NCBI RefSeq assembly: GCF_028829235.1
Contig: NZ_JAIWJY010000004.1
Location: 248,001 to 312,000, forward strand
DNA: 64,000 nt
Direction: 5' to 3'
Origin: Tenacibaculum larymnensis
Lineage (GTDB): Bacteria > Bacteroidota > Bacteroidia > Flavobacteriales > Flavobacteriaceae
In this document: in pieces, positions 53,299 to 62,853 of the stretch
How the letters are laid out: every line of letters starts with the position of its first letter
Numbering within the stretch: the stretch's first letter is position 1
Program-made: the position numbers and the translations under genes
Notes under the pieces: model-generated
Seen by the model: the letters and a program-made list of their open reading frames with translations, nothing else
The model's database searches: none
What the model was told of the DNA's origin: nothing

Positions 53299-53820
53299 AT
53301 GGAAAATCAAGCAAAAAGTAAAAACATTATCTTAAACTATGGATTATATTTAGGTATTATCGGAGTTTTTATTCACTTAGCATTTTATGCCACAGGAACC
53401 TTAATAAAATTTGGATGGCTAAGTGGTATTATTGGTTTTATAGCAATGATTGTACTTATTATTTTAGGTATAAAAAAATTCAAAACTGATAATAGTGGTT
53501 TTTTAACTTTTGGTCAAGCTTTAAAAATTGGAGTTGGAATAGCGCTAATAAGTGCAGTTATCACAACTATCTACACCTTAGTTTTCACAAACGTAATTGA
53601 ACCTGATTTTCAAGCACAAATGATGGAAGTTCAAAAACAAACTTGGATTGATTCAGGTATGACTGATGAACAAATTGAAGCATCTGAAGCTATGTCTAAA
53701 AAATTCAGTAGCCCTATAATAACAGTACCTTTATCAATAGTAGTATCTGCTTTCTTTGGATTTATAATTTCAGCTATAGGAGGTGCTATCATGAAAAAAA
53801 CAGAAGAAGAACAATATTAA
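53299..53820 (+). CDS. DUF4199-family membrane protein
   Basis: A 173-residue inner-membrane protein with four hydrophobic segments, two near the N-terminus (YGLYLGIIGVFIHLAFYATG and WLSGIIGFIAMIVLIILGI), one in the middle (ALKIGVGIALISAVITTIYT) and one at the end (VPLSIVVSAFFGFIISAIGG). A polar loop with FQAQMMEVQKQTWIDSGMTDEQIE lies between the last two. This layout and the TFGQALKIG motif fit DUF4199, of unknown function. It lies upstream of the GT2 gene, 79 bp away, in the order often seen in Flavobacteriaceae. Confidence 0.82.
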   Translation: MENQAKSKNIILNYGLYLGIIGVFIHLAFYATGTLIKFGWLSGIIGFIAMIVLIILGIKKFKTDNSGFLTFGQALKIGVGIALISAVITTIYTLVFTNVIEPDFQAQMMEVQKQTWIDSGMTDEQIEASEAMSKKFSSPIITVPLSIVVSAFFGFIISAIGGAIMKKTEEEQY

Positions 53821-53899
53821 AACATAGTTTAAACAGGTTAAAGTTTTACATAAAAGTAATACTTCGTAACTTTACCTTTTTAAACATTGAATAAAATAT

Positions 53900-54856
53900 A
53901 TGGATATATCGATAGTAATACCTCTTCTTAACGAAGAAGAGTCTTTACACGAGTTACACGATTGGATTGCAAACGTCATGCAATCCAATCAGTTTTTATA
54001 CGAGCTCATTTTTATTGATGATGGTAGCACAGATGCTTCTTGGAGTGTTATTGAAGAATTATCAGTAAAAAACAAATCGGTAAAAGGACTTCGATTTCAA
54101 AAAAATTACGGCAAATCTCAAGCCTTAGACGCTGGTTTTGGGTTAGCACAAGGACGCGTGGTTATTACCATGGATGCCGACTTACAAGACAGCCCAGATG
54201 AAATTCCTGAATTATACAAGCTAATTATTGAAGACAATTTTGATTTAATTTCTGGTTGGAAAAGGAAGCGTTACGATAACGTAATTACTAAAAATATTCC
54301 ATCTAAACTCTTCAATTGGGCTGCTCGTAAAACATCAGGATTAAAATTACACGATTTTAACTGCGGATTAAAAGCTTACAAAAATGAAGTAGTTAAGGCG
54401 GTAAAAGTAAGCGGTGAAATGCACCGTTATATTCCTGTTTTAGCTAAAAATGAAGGTTTTAATCGTATTGATGAAAAAGTAGTACAACACCAAGCTCGTA
54501 AATACGGAGTTACCAAATTTGGAATGGATCGTTTTGTAAACGGTTTTTTAGACTTAATTACTATTTCCTTTTTATCTAAATTCGGTAAACGCCCTATGCA
54601 CTTTTTTGGTTTATGGGGAACTTTAATGTTTATTTTCGGATTCTTATCTGCCTTTTTTATTGGGGTGATGAAAATATACCACCTTACTGTCGGAATAAAA
54701 GCAATACTCGTTACAAATAATCCTTGGTTTTACATAGCCTTAACTTCCATGATTTTAGGAACTCTAATGTTTTTAGCAGGATTCTTAGGTGAGCTAATTA
54801 TCAAGAGTAATCCGCAACAAAAACATTATAAAATTAAAGAACAACTGAATTTTTAA
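53900..54856 (+). CDS. Family 2 glycosyltransferase (polyprenyl-phosphate type)
   Basis: A 318-residue enzyme with a GT2 catalytic domain (about 1-225) and two C-terminal membrane segments. Key motifs are VIPLLNEEESLHEL, FIDDGSTD, TMDADLQDSP with the DxD metal site, and the GWKRKRYDN region. The layout is that of DPMS/GtrB-type enzymes, which move a sugar from a nucleotide to undecaprenyl phosphate on the inner membrane. The likely role is in surface glycan or LPS decoration. It is followed by the phosphohexomutase gene, with a promoter box in between. Confidence 0.9.
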   Translation: MDISIVIPLLNEEESLHELHDWIANVMQSNQFLYELIFIDDGSTDASWSVIEELSVKNKSVKGLRFQKNYGKSQALDAGFGLAQGRVVITMDADLQDSPDEIPELYKLIIEDNFDLISGWKRKRYDNVITKNIPSKLFNWAARKTSGLKLHDFNCGLKAYKNEVVKAVKVSGEMHRYIPVLAKNEGFNRIDEKVVQHQARKYGVTKFGMDRFVNGFLDLITISFLSKFGKRPMHFFGLWGTLMFIFGFLSAFFIGVMKIYHLTVGIKAILVTNNPWFYIALTSMILGTLMFLAGFLGELIIKSNPQQKHYKIKEQLNF

Positions 54857-54861
54857 ACTCG

Positions 54862-54869
54862 TACCTTTG
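54862..54869 (+). promoter_or_regulatory. -7 box before the phosphohexomutase gene
   Basis: TACCTTTG matches TAnnTTTG, 19 bp before the ATG at 54889. Confidence 0.62.
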
Positions 54870-54888
54870 TACGTTTTTTATTTGATAC

Positions 54889-56598
54889 ATGAAAGAGATT
54901 TTAAACAGCGCAAAACTGTGGCTTTCTGACGATTTCGATTCAGAAACCCAACAAGAAATTCAGCAATTAATTAATACTAATGCTGACGATTTAGCAGATC
55001 GTTTTTATAAAAATTTAGAATTCGGAACTGGAGGAATGCGTGGAATTGTTGGCGCAGGTACCAACCGAATTAATAAATACACCTTAGGTAAAGCAACTCA
55101 AGGATTAAGTAATTACTTACACAAAACATATCCTGATAAAACATTAAAAGTAGCTATTGGTTACGATTGCCGCCACGACAGTGAATGGTTAGCTAAAGTG
55201 GTTGCTGATGTATTATCTGCAAATAACATTCAAGTATTTTTGTTTGAAGATATGCGTCCTACTCCAGAATTATCATTTGCGGTAAATTATTTAGAATGTG
55301 ACGCAGGAATCGTATTAACAGCTTCTCACAATCCACCAGAATATAACGGGTATAAAGTATATTGGAATGATGGTGGACAAATCGTTCCTCCACAAGACAC
55401 AGAAATTATCAATGAAGTAAATTCTTTAGCCTTTTCAGAAATCAATTTCAACTCAAAAGAAGAATTGATAACTGCTATCGGAAGCGAAATTGATGAAGCT
55501 TTTTGGAAATCTTCTTTAGCTAACGGAACTTTTGATATTAAAGGTTGTGAAGATTTAAAAATAGTATTTACTTCTTTACATGGAACGTCTATCAAATTAA
55601 TTCCAGAGGTTTTAAAACGTGCTGGTTATACTCAAGTACATATTGTTGAAGAACAAGCAATTCCTGATGGTGATTTCCCTACTGTTGAATCACCAAACCC
55701 AGAAGAACCAGCAGCTCTTAAAATGGCGGTTGACTTAGCCAATAAAATTAGTGCTGATATTGTATTAGGAACAGATCCAGATTCAGACAGAATTGGAATT
55801 GCTGTTCGCGATACTGAAGGAAATATGAAATTACTAAACGGAAATCAAACTATGAGTATGATGACTGATTTTTTAATTAATGATTGGAAAAAGCAAGGAA
55901 AATTAAACGGAAAACAATTTGTTGGATCAACAATTGTTTCTACCAATTTAGTGAATGAAATAGCCGATTCATATAGAGTGGAAACCAAAGTTGGATTAAC
56001 TGGTTTTAAGTGGATTGCAAAAATGATCAAAGATCATCCTGAACTTAATTTTATAGGCGGTGGTGAAGAAAGTTTTGGCTATATGGTAGGCGATTTTGTG
56101 CGTGATAAAGATGCTGTTACCTCTGCCCTACTAGCCTGTGAAATCGCTTCAGATGCAAAATCTAACAATAGTTCTTTCTATAAAGAATTATTGAATTTAT
56201 ATACACGCCATCATTTTTATAAAGAGCATTTAATTTCTTTAGTAAAAAAAGGAATGGATGGAGCACAGCAAATCAAACAAATGATGGTTGATTTACGTAA
56301 TAATCCGTTTACTGAAATAGATGGATCAAAAGTTAAATACTTATACGATTACCAATCTTCTACAAGAAAAAATTTACTAACAGGTGAAGAAACAGCAATT
56401 GACATTCCTAAATCAAATGTATTAATCTATCAAACCCAAGATGGAACTAAAATTGCCGCTCGTCCAAGTGGTACAGAACCTAAAATCAAATTTTACTTTA
56501 GTGTTAAAAGTAAATTAAGTGATATTTCAAATGCTAAGGAAGTAGAGAAAGAACTTGACAACAAAATTCAACGTATTATTAAAGAGTTAAACTTATAA
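54889..56598 (+). CDS. Phosphoglucomutase / phosphomannomutase
   Basis: A 569-residue alpha-D-phosphohexomutase. The order is: GTGGMRGIVGAGTNRIN near the start, the phospho-Ser loop TASHNPPEYNGYKVYW, the metal-binding GTDPDSDRIG, the sugar loop GGGEESFGYMVGD and the phosphate loop RPSGTEPKIKFY. Enzymes of this length interconvert hexose-1- and hexose-6-phosphates for glycogen and cell-wall sugars. Its stop codon overlaps the ABC exporter start by one base (TAATG). Confidence 0.93.
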   Translation: MKEILNSAKLWLSDDFDSETQQEIQQLINTNADDLADRFYKNLEFGTGGMRGIVGAGTNRINKYTLGKATQGLSNYLHKTYPDKTLKVAIGYDCRHDSEWLAKVVADVLSANNIQVFLFEDMRPTPELSFAVNYLECDAGIVLTASHNPPEYNGYKVYWNDGGQIVPPQDTEIINEVNSLAFSEINFNSKEELITAIGSEIDEAFWKSSLANGTFDIKGCEDLKIVFTSLHGTSIKLIPEVLKRAGYTQVHIVEEQAIPDGDFPTVESPNPEEPAALKMAVDLANKISADIVLGTDPDSDRIGIAVRDTEGNMKLLNGNQTMSMMTDFLINDWKKQGKLNGKQFVGSTIVSTNLVNEIADSYRVETKVGLTGFKWIAKMIKDHPELNFIGGGEESFGYMVGDFVRDKDAVTSALLACEIASDAKSNNSSFYKELLNLYTRHHFYKEHLISLVKKGMDGAQQIKQMMVDLRNNPFTEIDGSKVKYLYDYQSSTRKNLLTGEETAIDIPKSNVLIYQTQDGTKIAARPSGTEPKIKFYFSVKSKLSDISNAKEVEKELDNKIQRIIKELNL

Positions 56599-58424
56599 TG
56601 GAATATTTCAAAAAGATTATTAAATATGCTGTCCCGTACAAAAAATATGGGTATTTGAATATCTTATTTAATATCTTATATGCATTCTTTTCAACGCTTT
56701 CTTTTTTGGTTTTAATGCCAATGTTAGAGGTCATTTTCAAACCTGATACGCCAAAAGTAACAACAAAACCTACTTTTAACGGAATTGCAGATACTATCAA
56801 TTATTTTAAAGAGTTTATTTCTTACCATATTACAGGTATAGCAGGAGAAGATAAATCAAAAGCTTTAATGGTAGTTGTTGGTTTAGTTATCATAACTTTT
56901 TTCTTTAAAAACATCTTTAATTACTTAGCTATGTATTTTATTACATTTTTAAGGAACGGTGTTTTAAAAGATATTAGAAACGATTTATATAGGAAAACTA
57001 TAGAGCTACCAATATCCTACTTCTCAGAAAAAAGAAAGGGGGATACTATGGCACGTATTGGTACTGATGTATTAGAAATTCAACATTCTTTTTTATCAAT
57101 ATTATTAATGATTGTTAGAGAACCTTTAACTATTGTATTCACAATTGTAGCAATGGTTTTAATTAGCGTTAAATTAACAATATTTGTTTTTATTTTTATT
57201 CCTATTTCTGGTTATATAATTTCCTTAATAGGGAAAAGCTTAAAACGAAAATCAGATAATGTTCAAAAAGAGCAAGGTTATTTTTTATCGTTATTGGAGG
57301 AAACTCTAGGGGGATTGAAAGTAATTAAAGGATTTACTGCTGAAAAGGAATTTCAACAAAAATTTGAAGATTCAACTAACCGTTTTTATCATTTTTCAAA
57401 CACTTTAGTTAACCGTACTAACTTGTCAAGTCCTGCTAGTGAATTTCTAGGCATAGGTGTTATAGCAGTTCTTTTATGGTATGGAGGTATATTAGTTTTA
57501 GAAGAAGGCACATTACAAGGCGAAGATTTTATTGCTTATATGGGATTAGCCTACAATATTTTAACTCCAGCAAAAGCTATTTCTAAAGCTAGTTATAGTG
57601 TTAAAAAAGGAAATGCTGCTGCTGAACGTGTTTTAGAAATATTAGAAACAGAAAATCCGTTAAAGGATACTTCGAATGCCATTGACAAAAAGGCTTTTGA
57701 CACAGATATTTCAATAGAAAATGTTTCTTTTAAATATGAAGACAACTACGTTCTAGAGGATTTCTCTCTAAGTATACCTAAAGGTAAAATGGTTGCTTTG
57801 GTTGGGCAATCAGGAAGTGGTAAATCTACTATCGCAAACTTATTAACGCGTTTTTATGACGTTAACAAAGGTGCTATCGAAATAGATGGTATAAATATTA
57901 GAAATATCAAAAAACATTCACTCAGACAATTAGAAGGTTTAGTTACACAAGATTCTATATTGTTCAATGATACAATAAAGAATAACATTACCTTGGGAAT
58001 TGAAGGTAAAAGTGATGAAGAAATCATGGAGGCCGCAAAAATTGCCAACGCTCACGAATTTATAAAAGACCTGCCTAATGGTTATAATACTAATATTGGC
58101 GATAGTGGAAACAAGCTTTCAGGAGGACAAAAACAACGCCTAAGTATTGCTCGTGCGGTACTTAAAAACCCTCCAATTATGATTTTAGATGAAGCTACTT
58201 CAGCTTTAGATACAGAATCAGAAAAGTTAGTACAAGATGCTTTAGAAAAAATGATGCAGAATAGAACTTCTGTAGTCATTGCACATCGTTTATCTACCAT
58301 TCAAAAAGCAGATATGATTATAGTGATGCAAAAAGGAAAAATTGTAGAGCAAGGTACTCATAATGAGCTTATATCTAAGAGTGGAACTTATAAAAAGCTT
58401 GTAGAAATGCAATCTTTAGGATAA
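56598..58424 (+). CDS. MsbA-like ABC exporter
   Basis: A 608-residue half-transporter. Six membrane segments in the first 330 residues (ABC type-1 exporter fold) precede the ATPase: Walker A GQSGSGKST (403-411), signature LSGGQKQRLS, Walker B IMILDEATSALD and H-loop IAHRLSTI. The early EYFKKIIKYAVPYKKYG start fits lipid-flippase relatives such as MsbA, which moves lipid A-core across the inner membrane; the exact cargo is uncertain. It is translationally coupled to the mutase and ends at a bidirectional hairpin. Confidence 0.9.
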   Translation: MEYFKKIIKYAVPYKKYGYLNILFNILYAFFSTLSFLVLMPMLEVIFKPDTPKVTTKPTFNGIADTINYFKEFISYHITGIAGEDKSKALMVVVGLVIITFFFKNIFNYLAMYFITFLRNGVLKDIRNDLYRKTIELPISYFSEKRKGDTMARIGTDVLEIQHSFLSILLMIVREPLTIVFTIVAMVLISVKLTIFVFIFIPISGYIISLIGKSLKRKSDNVQKEQGYFLSLLEETLGGLKVIKGFTAEKEFQQKFEDSTNRFYHFSNTLVNRTNLSSPASEFLGIGVIAVLLWYGGILVLEEGTLQGEDFIAYMGLAYNILTPAKAISKASYSVKKGNAAAERVLEILETENPLKDTSNAIDKKAFDTDISIENVSFKYEDNYVLEDFSLSIPKGKMVALVGQSGSGKSTIANLLTRFYDVNKGAIEIDGINIRNIKKHSLRQLEGLVTQDSILFNDTIKNNITLGIEGKSDEEIMEAAKIANAHEFIKDLPNGYNTNIGDSGNKLSGGQKQRLSIARAVLKNPPIMILDEATSALDTESEKLVQDALEKMMQNRTSVVIAHRLSTIQKADMIIVMQKGKIVEQGTHNELISKSGTYKKLVEMQSLG

Positions 58425-58430
58425 CAAACT

Positions 58431-58465
58431 AAAAAAGAGAAGCATTCTGCTTCTCTTTTTTTTAA
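58431..58465. terminator. Bidirectional terminator
   Basis: AAAAAAGAGAAGCA / TGCTTCTCTTTTTT arms around a 3-nt loop, between the convergent exporter and cca genes. Confidence 0.88.
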
Positions 58466-58482
58466 AACTCTTTTATTTATTA

Positions 58483-59907
58483 TTATTGGCTCACTTTTAA
58501 ACCTAACTGAACTCCTTTTTCTAACATAAATTGATACGAAGCATCATGTTCATTAGGAATTTTACCATCTAAAATAGCTTCTTTTATAGCTTCTTTTATC
58601 TGACCAATTTCCCTACAAGGTTGTAAGTTAAAGGTTTTCATTATTTCTTCCCCTGTTATTGGGGGTTGGAAATTACGAACCCTATCGCGCTCTTCTACTT
58701 CTTTAATTTTTTGACGAACTATCTCAAAATTTTTATGATATCTCTTAAATTTCTTCGGATTTTTAGTTGTGATGTCTGCTTCACATAAAGTCATCAATGA
58801 TTCTACATCATCACCTGCATCAAAAATTAAACGACGTACTGCAGAATCTGTTACTTCACTTGCTAATACAATCGGACGAGAGCTTAACATCACCATTTTC
58901 TGAACAAACTTCATCTTGTTATTCAATGGCATTTTTAAACGTTTAAATAGTTTATATACCATTTTTGAACCCACAAATTCATGTGAATGGAATGTCCAAC
59001 CTATTTTTTTATGGTAACGTTTTGTTGGAGCTTTACCTATATCATGTAACAACGCTGCCCAACGAAGCCAAACATCATCTGTGTTATCGGCAATATTATC
59101 TACTACCTCTAAAGTATGATAAAAATTATCTTTGTGTTTTTGTCCTTCTACCTCTTCTACTCCTTTTAAAGCAATTAATTCCGGTAAAATTCGCTCTAAC
59201 AACCCTGTTTTCTCCAATAGTAAAAAACCTATAGAAGGCACTGGAGATTCTAAAATTTTATTCAACTCAACTACAATACGCTCACGAGTAATAATATCAA
59301 TTCTTGAAGCATTTTTTGTGATTGCATTTAATGAATTTTCTTCAATAGTAAAATTCAATTGGGTAGCAAATCGAATAGCACGCATCATACGTAACGGATC
59401 GTCAGAATAGGTTATATCTGGATCTAACGGTGTTCTTATAATTTTTGCTTCTAAATCCGTTATACCTCCAAAAGGATCAAGTAACAACCCGAAATCATCT
59501 TCATTTAAACTCAATGCTAATGCATTTATCGTAAAATCTCTCCTATTTTGATCGTCTTGTAAGGTTCCTTCAGAAACTTTAGGGTTTCTACTCTCTTCTG
59601 AATAAGATTCTTTACGTGCCCCTACGAACTCAATTTCAACATCTTGAAAACGCAACATTGCCGTTCCGTAAGTTTTAAACACTTGAACTTTTGGCTTACT
59701 AGGTAGTAATTCAGCTACTTTTTGAGCTAATTCTATTCCACTTCCAACAGCGACAACGTCAATATCTTTGGCTGTTCCACGTTTTAAAATAAAATCACGT
59801 ACAAAACCGCCAATTACATAGCTTTCTAGTTGTAATTCTTTAGCTGCTTGGGATATATATTGAAATATTTCTGCGGAAATTGCTTCCTTAAAATATTGTT
59901 TTTGCAT
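58483..59907 (-). CDS. cca: tRNA nucleotidyltransferase (CCA-adding) with HD domain
   Basis: A 474-residue enzyme. The class II nucleotidyltransferase head has [16 protein letters not shown] and DIDVVAVG (metal Asp pair), then [13 protein letters not shown] and the [12 protein letters not shown] block that reads the tRNA. The HD domain shows [17 protein letters not shown] and further His/Asp ligands, as in bacterial enzymes that also remove 2',3'-cyclic phosphates. It adds or repairs the 3' CCA, which none of the tRNA genes here encode. It follows tsaC by 4 bp. Confidence 0.94.
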   Translation of the reverse strand: MQKQYFKEAISAEIFQYISQAAKELQLESYVIGGFVRDFILKRGTAKDIDVVAVGSGIELAQKVAELLPSKPKVQVFKTYGTAMLRFQDVEIEFVGARKESYSEESRNPKVSEGTLQDDQNRRDFTINALALSLNEDDFGLLLDPFGGITDLEAKIIRTPLDPDITYSDDPLRMMRAIRFATQLNFTIEENSLNAITKNASRIDIITRERIVVELNKILESPVPSIGFLLLEKTGLLERILPELIALKGVEEVEGQKHKDNFYHTLEVVDNIADNTDDVWLRWAALLHDIGKAPTKRYHKKIGWTFHSHEFVGSKMVYKLFKRLKMPLNNKMKFVQKMVMLSSRPIVLASEVTDSAVRRLIFDAGDDVESLMTLCEADITTKNPKKFKRYHKNFEIVRQKIKEVEERDRVRNFQPPITGEEIMKTFNLQPCREIGQIKEAIKEAILDGKIPNEHDASYQFMLEKGVQLGLKVSQ

Positions 59908-59911
59908 ACAA

Positions 59912-60469
59912 TTATTCTCTAATCACAATAACATCGTCATCTTCAATTTTTAAAATGGTTGAAGACTTTTCTGCTACTTTATCTTGATGCAAATTTACCA
60001 CATAATCTACATTCTTTAAAATTGCTTCGCTTATTTCTGAAAAAGACTTAGGTGTTGGCTCTCCACTAACGTTTGCTGATGTAGAAACAATAGGATTTCC
60101 AAACTCTTTAATTAACTGAATACAAAACTCATCCTGTGGAATTCTTATCGCAATTGTATTGTCTGATGCTATTGTATTTGGTGCTAATCCTTTCGGGTTA
60201 TTATAAATAATAGTAGTTGGTTTTTTAGATTCTTTTAAAATTTGAAGTGCTTTTTCAGGGATACTTTCAACATAATTCAGTAACATTTTAATAGAATCAA
60301 CCAAAATAATTAAGCTTTTTGACTCTTCTCTATTTTTTAGTTTGTAGATTTTTTTTACAGCTTCTTCATTTGTAGCATCACAGCCAAGTCCCCATACAGT
60401 ATCTGTGGGGTATAGAATTGTTTTAGCTGTTTTTAATGCGTCAATTATAGAATTATACTTTACTTGCAA
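59912..60469 (-). CDS. tsaC: L-threonylcarbamoyladenylate synthase (TsaC/Sua5 type)
   Basis: A 185-residue enzyme that makes threonylcarbamoyl-AMP from threonine, bicarbonate and ATP for tRNA t6A37. It has [32 protein letters not shown] and [16 protein letters not shown], all YrdC-domain motifs; the Sua5 C-terminal extension is absent, so TsaC is the better name. Its start overlaps the end of the Stealth-type gene by 17 bp, and cca begins 4 bp after its stop, forming a run of minus-strand genes. Confidence 0.92.
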   Translation of the reverse strand: MQVKYNSIIDALKTAKTILYPTDTVWGLGCDATNEEAVKKIYKLKNREESKSLIILVDSIKMLLNYVESIPEKALQILKESKKPTTIIYNNPKGLAPNTIASDNTIAIRIPQDEFCIQLIKEFGNPIVSTSANVSGEPTPKSFSEISEAILKNVDYVVNLHQDKVAEKSSTILKIEDDDVIVIRE

Positions 60470-61433
60470 AATTTGAATCTAGTTTTTTATCTATCCATTT
60501 TAAAATATACTTTTGTGTAGTCTTTTCTGCTGTTTCTAAACTTTGAAAACACATAAAAAGTTTACTCTTATCAATAGAAAAATTTAATAATTTTAATCTT
60601 ATTGATGTCTTGTTATAAGATTGAAAATAACTCAATTTGAAGTCTCTATCTAAAATATAATCATCATTTTTTATTTGAATATGATTAGACAATGAAGATA
60701 TTATAAACTGTGTATTATCTCTAAACCGATATTTAATATTATTTTCTAAAAAATTAGGATTCTCTGCAAAATAATTCTCGAGTCCTGATTTCTTTATAGA
60801 GACTGGTGTATGATCTCTTCTCACATACTTTTTAAATCCTAATAATTTTGCACTTTTTTGTTGTGCTAACTTATATCCTGTTTTCTTTGGATTGTTCTTT
60901 TTAAAAATTCCTTTTACCCTTAAAAACAAATTTCTAAAAAATTTATCTTCATAAAAAGAATCCCATCTTCCTCTAATAACTGGTTTGTCATCTATAAAAA
61001 AATCTTCCTTTTTTGTCTCTCGCATTAAGAAAGTATCATCATTAAAAATAACAAAATTATCCGATAGGTTTGGTATTCTATATAACATTGAAATTATAGA
61101 ACATGAATTAAAAGTTGGCAGGTAATGTTCATAGTCTTTAAAAATAATCGTATGATCTACCAACTCCAAATTGACACCTTGATCCTTTGCTTTTTGCTTC
61201 AGCTCTAAAAAGTTATGTGGTTGCTGATTATCAGTAACCACATAAATATTTTTTATAAATACAGCAAACTTAAGTATTGATAAAATAGTAATTTCTACCT
61301 CATTAATAGAATTATAACGAGTAGATTCTTTCTTATTACTCCAATCTATCTTTTTATCTAAATATTGATTGATTTTATTTCTCCAAACTTCGTCCGAGCT
61401 ATCAACCCAAGTAATTACTGCATCTATCTGCAT
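60453..61433 (-). CDS. Stealth-family capsule polysaccharide phosphotransferase
   Basis: About 327 residues. From the chosen start (MQIDAVITWVDSSDEVWR) CR1 of the Stealth family is seen, followed by CR2 with SIISMLYRIPNLSDNFVIFNDDTFL and YRPI/YED-like elements; CR3/CR4 seem shorter. Stealth enzymes transfer hexose-1-phosphate from UDP-sugars onto glycans, as in GlcNAc-1-phosphotransferase and meningococcal capsule synthases. The longer frame from 61487 would overlap dapD and carries no known motif. It sits between housekeeping tsaC and dapD, with no other capsule genes beside it. Confidence 0.85.
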   Translation of the reverse strand: MQIDAVITWVDSSDEVWRNKINQYLDKKIDWSNKKESTRYNSINEVEITILSILKFAVFIKNIYVVTDNQQPHNFLELKQKAKDQGVNLELVDHTIIFKDYEHYLPTFNSCSIISMLYRIPNLSDNFVIFNDDTFLMRETKKEDFFIDDKPVIRGRWDSFYEDKFFRNLFLRVKGIFKKNNPKKTGYKLAQQKSAKLLGFKKYVRRDHTPVSIKKSGLENYFAENPNFLENNIKYRFRDNTQFIISSLSNHIQIKNDDYILDRDFKLSYFQSYNKTSIRLKLLNFSIDKSKLFMCFQSLETAEKTTQKYILKWIDKKLDSNFASKV

Positions 61434-61452
61434 ATCAAAATTTCTTAATTCT

Positions 61453-62268
61453 TTATACCGCCACATCATACTCTCTAAGAGCATCATTTAACGAAGTTTT
61501 CTTGTTGGTACTTTCTTTACGCTTACCAATGATTAAAGCACAAGGAACTTGATACTCCCCTGCTGCAAACTTCTTGGTATAACTTCCAGGAATTACTACC
61601 GAACGTGCTGGTACTACGCCTTTCATTTCAACAGGTTCATCTCCTGTTACATCAATTATCTTAGTACTCATCGTCAATACAACGTTTGCTCCTAAAACAG
61701 CTTCTTTCTCTACTCTAACTCCTTCTACAACAATACAACGAGATCCGATGAAAGCTCCATCTTCAATAATTACTGGTGCTGCTTGTAAAGGCTCTAAAAC
61801 CCCTCCAATTCCTACTCCACCAGATAAGTGTACGTTTTTACCAATTTGTGCACAAGAACCTACAGTTGCCCAAGTATCTACCATCGTACCTTCATCAACA
61901 TACGCTCCAATATTTACATAACTTGGCATTAAAATAGTTCCTGCAGAAATATAGGCTCCATGACGTGCTACTGCATTAGGTACCACACGAATTCCTTTAG
62001 CTTCGTAACCTCTCTTTAATGGAATTTTATCATGATATTCAAAAATACCAGCCTCTAAAGTTTCCATTTTTTGAATAGGAAAATATAACACTACTGCCTT
62101 TTTCACCCATTCATTTACTTGCCATCCATTGTCAGTTGGTTCAGCAACACGTAAATCTCCAGCATCTAATAAATCTACTACTTTTCTAATAGCATTAATC
62201 GTAGTTTCTTCTTTCAATAAATCGCGGTTATCCCACGCTTTTTCTATAATTGATTGTAATTCTGTCAT
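61453..62268 (-). CDS. dapD: Tetrahydrodipicolinate N-succinyltransferase
   Basis: A 271-residue hexapeptide-repeat enzyme for lysine and diaminopimelate synthesis. The N-terminal helical domain (about 1-95, WQVNEWVKKAVVLYFP) is followed by the beta-helix with VVPNAVARHGAYI, MPSYVNIGAYVDEGTMVDTWATVGS and GGVGIGGVLEPLQA, the DapD signature, and a short C-terminal domain. It uses succinyl-CoA. It is the first gene of a minus-strand run (dapD, Stealth, tsaC, cca) and is divergent from ruvX. Confidence 0.96.
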   Translation of the reverse strand: MTELQSIIEKAWDNRDLLKEETTINAIRKVVDLLDAGDLRVAEPTDNGWQVNEWVKKAVVLYFPIQKMETLEAGIFEYHDKIPLKRGYEAKGIRVVPNAVARHGAYISAGTILMPSYVNIGAYVDEGTMVDTWATVGSCAQIGKNVHLSGGVGIGGVLEPLQAAPVIIEDGAFIGSRCIVVEGVRVEKEAVLGANVVLTMSTKIIDVTGDEPVEMKGVVPARSVVIPGSYTKKFAAGEYQVPCALIIGKRKESTNKKTSLNDALREYDVAV

Positions 62269-62366
62269 TTTTTAATAATATTTTTCAGCAAAAATAAAGT
62301 TGCTTTCAAGAATATACCGCGAAGATACATTTTTTAAACAGATATTTCTTCCTTGTTTAATTTAGC

Positions 62367-62374
62367 TACCTTTG
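62367..62374 (+). promoter_or_regulatory. -7 box before ruvX
   Basis: TACCTTTG, 14 bp before the ATG at 62389. It lies within the upstream extension of the reading frame, so that extension cannot be translated from this promoter. Confidence 0.62.
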
Positions 62375-62388
62375 CAAAAACTTATAGA

Positions 62389-62799
62389 ATGGGCAGGATA
62401 TTAGCCATAGATTTTGGAAAAAAAAGAACAGGTATTGCTGTAACCGATGAACTTCAAATTATTGCTTCGGGTTTAACAACTGTAGATACCTCTGAACTTA
62501 TCACATTTTTAAAAGAGTATACTCAAAAAGAAAATGTTGAACTTTTTTTAGTAGGAAAACCAAAGCAGATGGATAATTCTGATAGTGAAAGTGAGGTACT
62601 TATAACTCCTTTTCTTCAAAAGCTTGAAAAAGCTATCCCTTCTATCCCCATAAAACGTGTAGATGAGCGTTTTACCTCTAAAATGGCTTTTCAAACAATG
62701 ATTGATAGTGGTTTGAAGAAAAAACAACGTCAAAACAAAGCTTTAGTAGACGAAATAAGTGCTACAATCATCTTACAGTCGTATTTATACAACAAATAA
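62389..62799 (+). CDS. ruvX: Putative pre-16S rRNA nuclease / Holliday junction resolvase-like RuvX
   Basis: A 136-residue RNase H-fold protein. The motifs ILAIDFGKKRTGIAVTDE (first Asp), FLVGKPKQMDNS and VDERFTSKMAF (Glu/Arg) match YqgF/RuvX. Work in other bacteria supports processing of the 5' end of 16S rRNA; recombination activity has also been suggested. The start at 62389 (MGRILAIDFG) is preferred to the TTG-initiated longer frame because the promoter box lies between them. The next gene is def, with its own promoter box. Confidence 0.92.
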   Translation: MGRILAIDFGKKRTGIAVTDELQIIASGLTTVDTSELITFLKEYTQKENVELFLVGKPKQMDNSDSESEVLITPFLQKLEKAIPSIPIKRVDERFTSKMAFQTMIDSGLKKKQRQNKALVDEISATIILQSYLYNK

Positions 62800-62822
62800 T
62801 TTTCTACCAAAAGCATTCTTTG

Positions 62823-62830
62823 TATTTTTG
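62823..62830 (+). promoter_or_regulatory. -7 box before def
   Basis: TATTTTTG matches TAnnTTTG, 23 bp before the ATG at 62854. Confidence 0.6.
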
Positions 62831-62853
62831 CATTCCTTAAAATTAAAAAGTAA

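Noticed and set aside
61434..61487. Longer start of the Stealth-type gene overlapping dapD
   Set aside because: MQIDAVITWVDSSD at 61433 is the usual CR1 start and avoids a 35-bp overlap.
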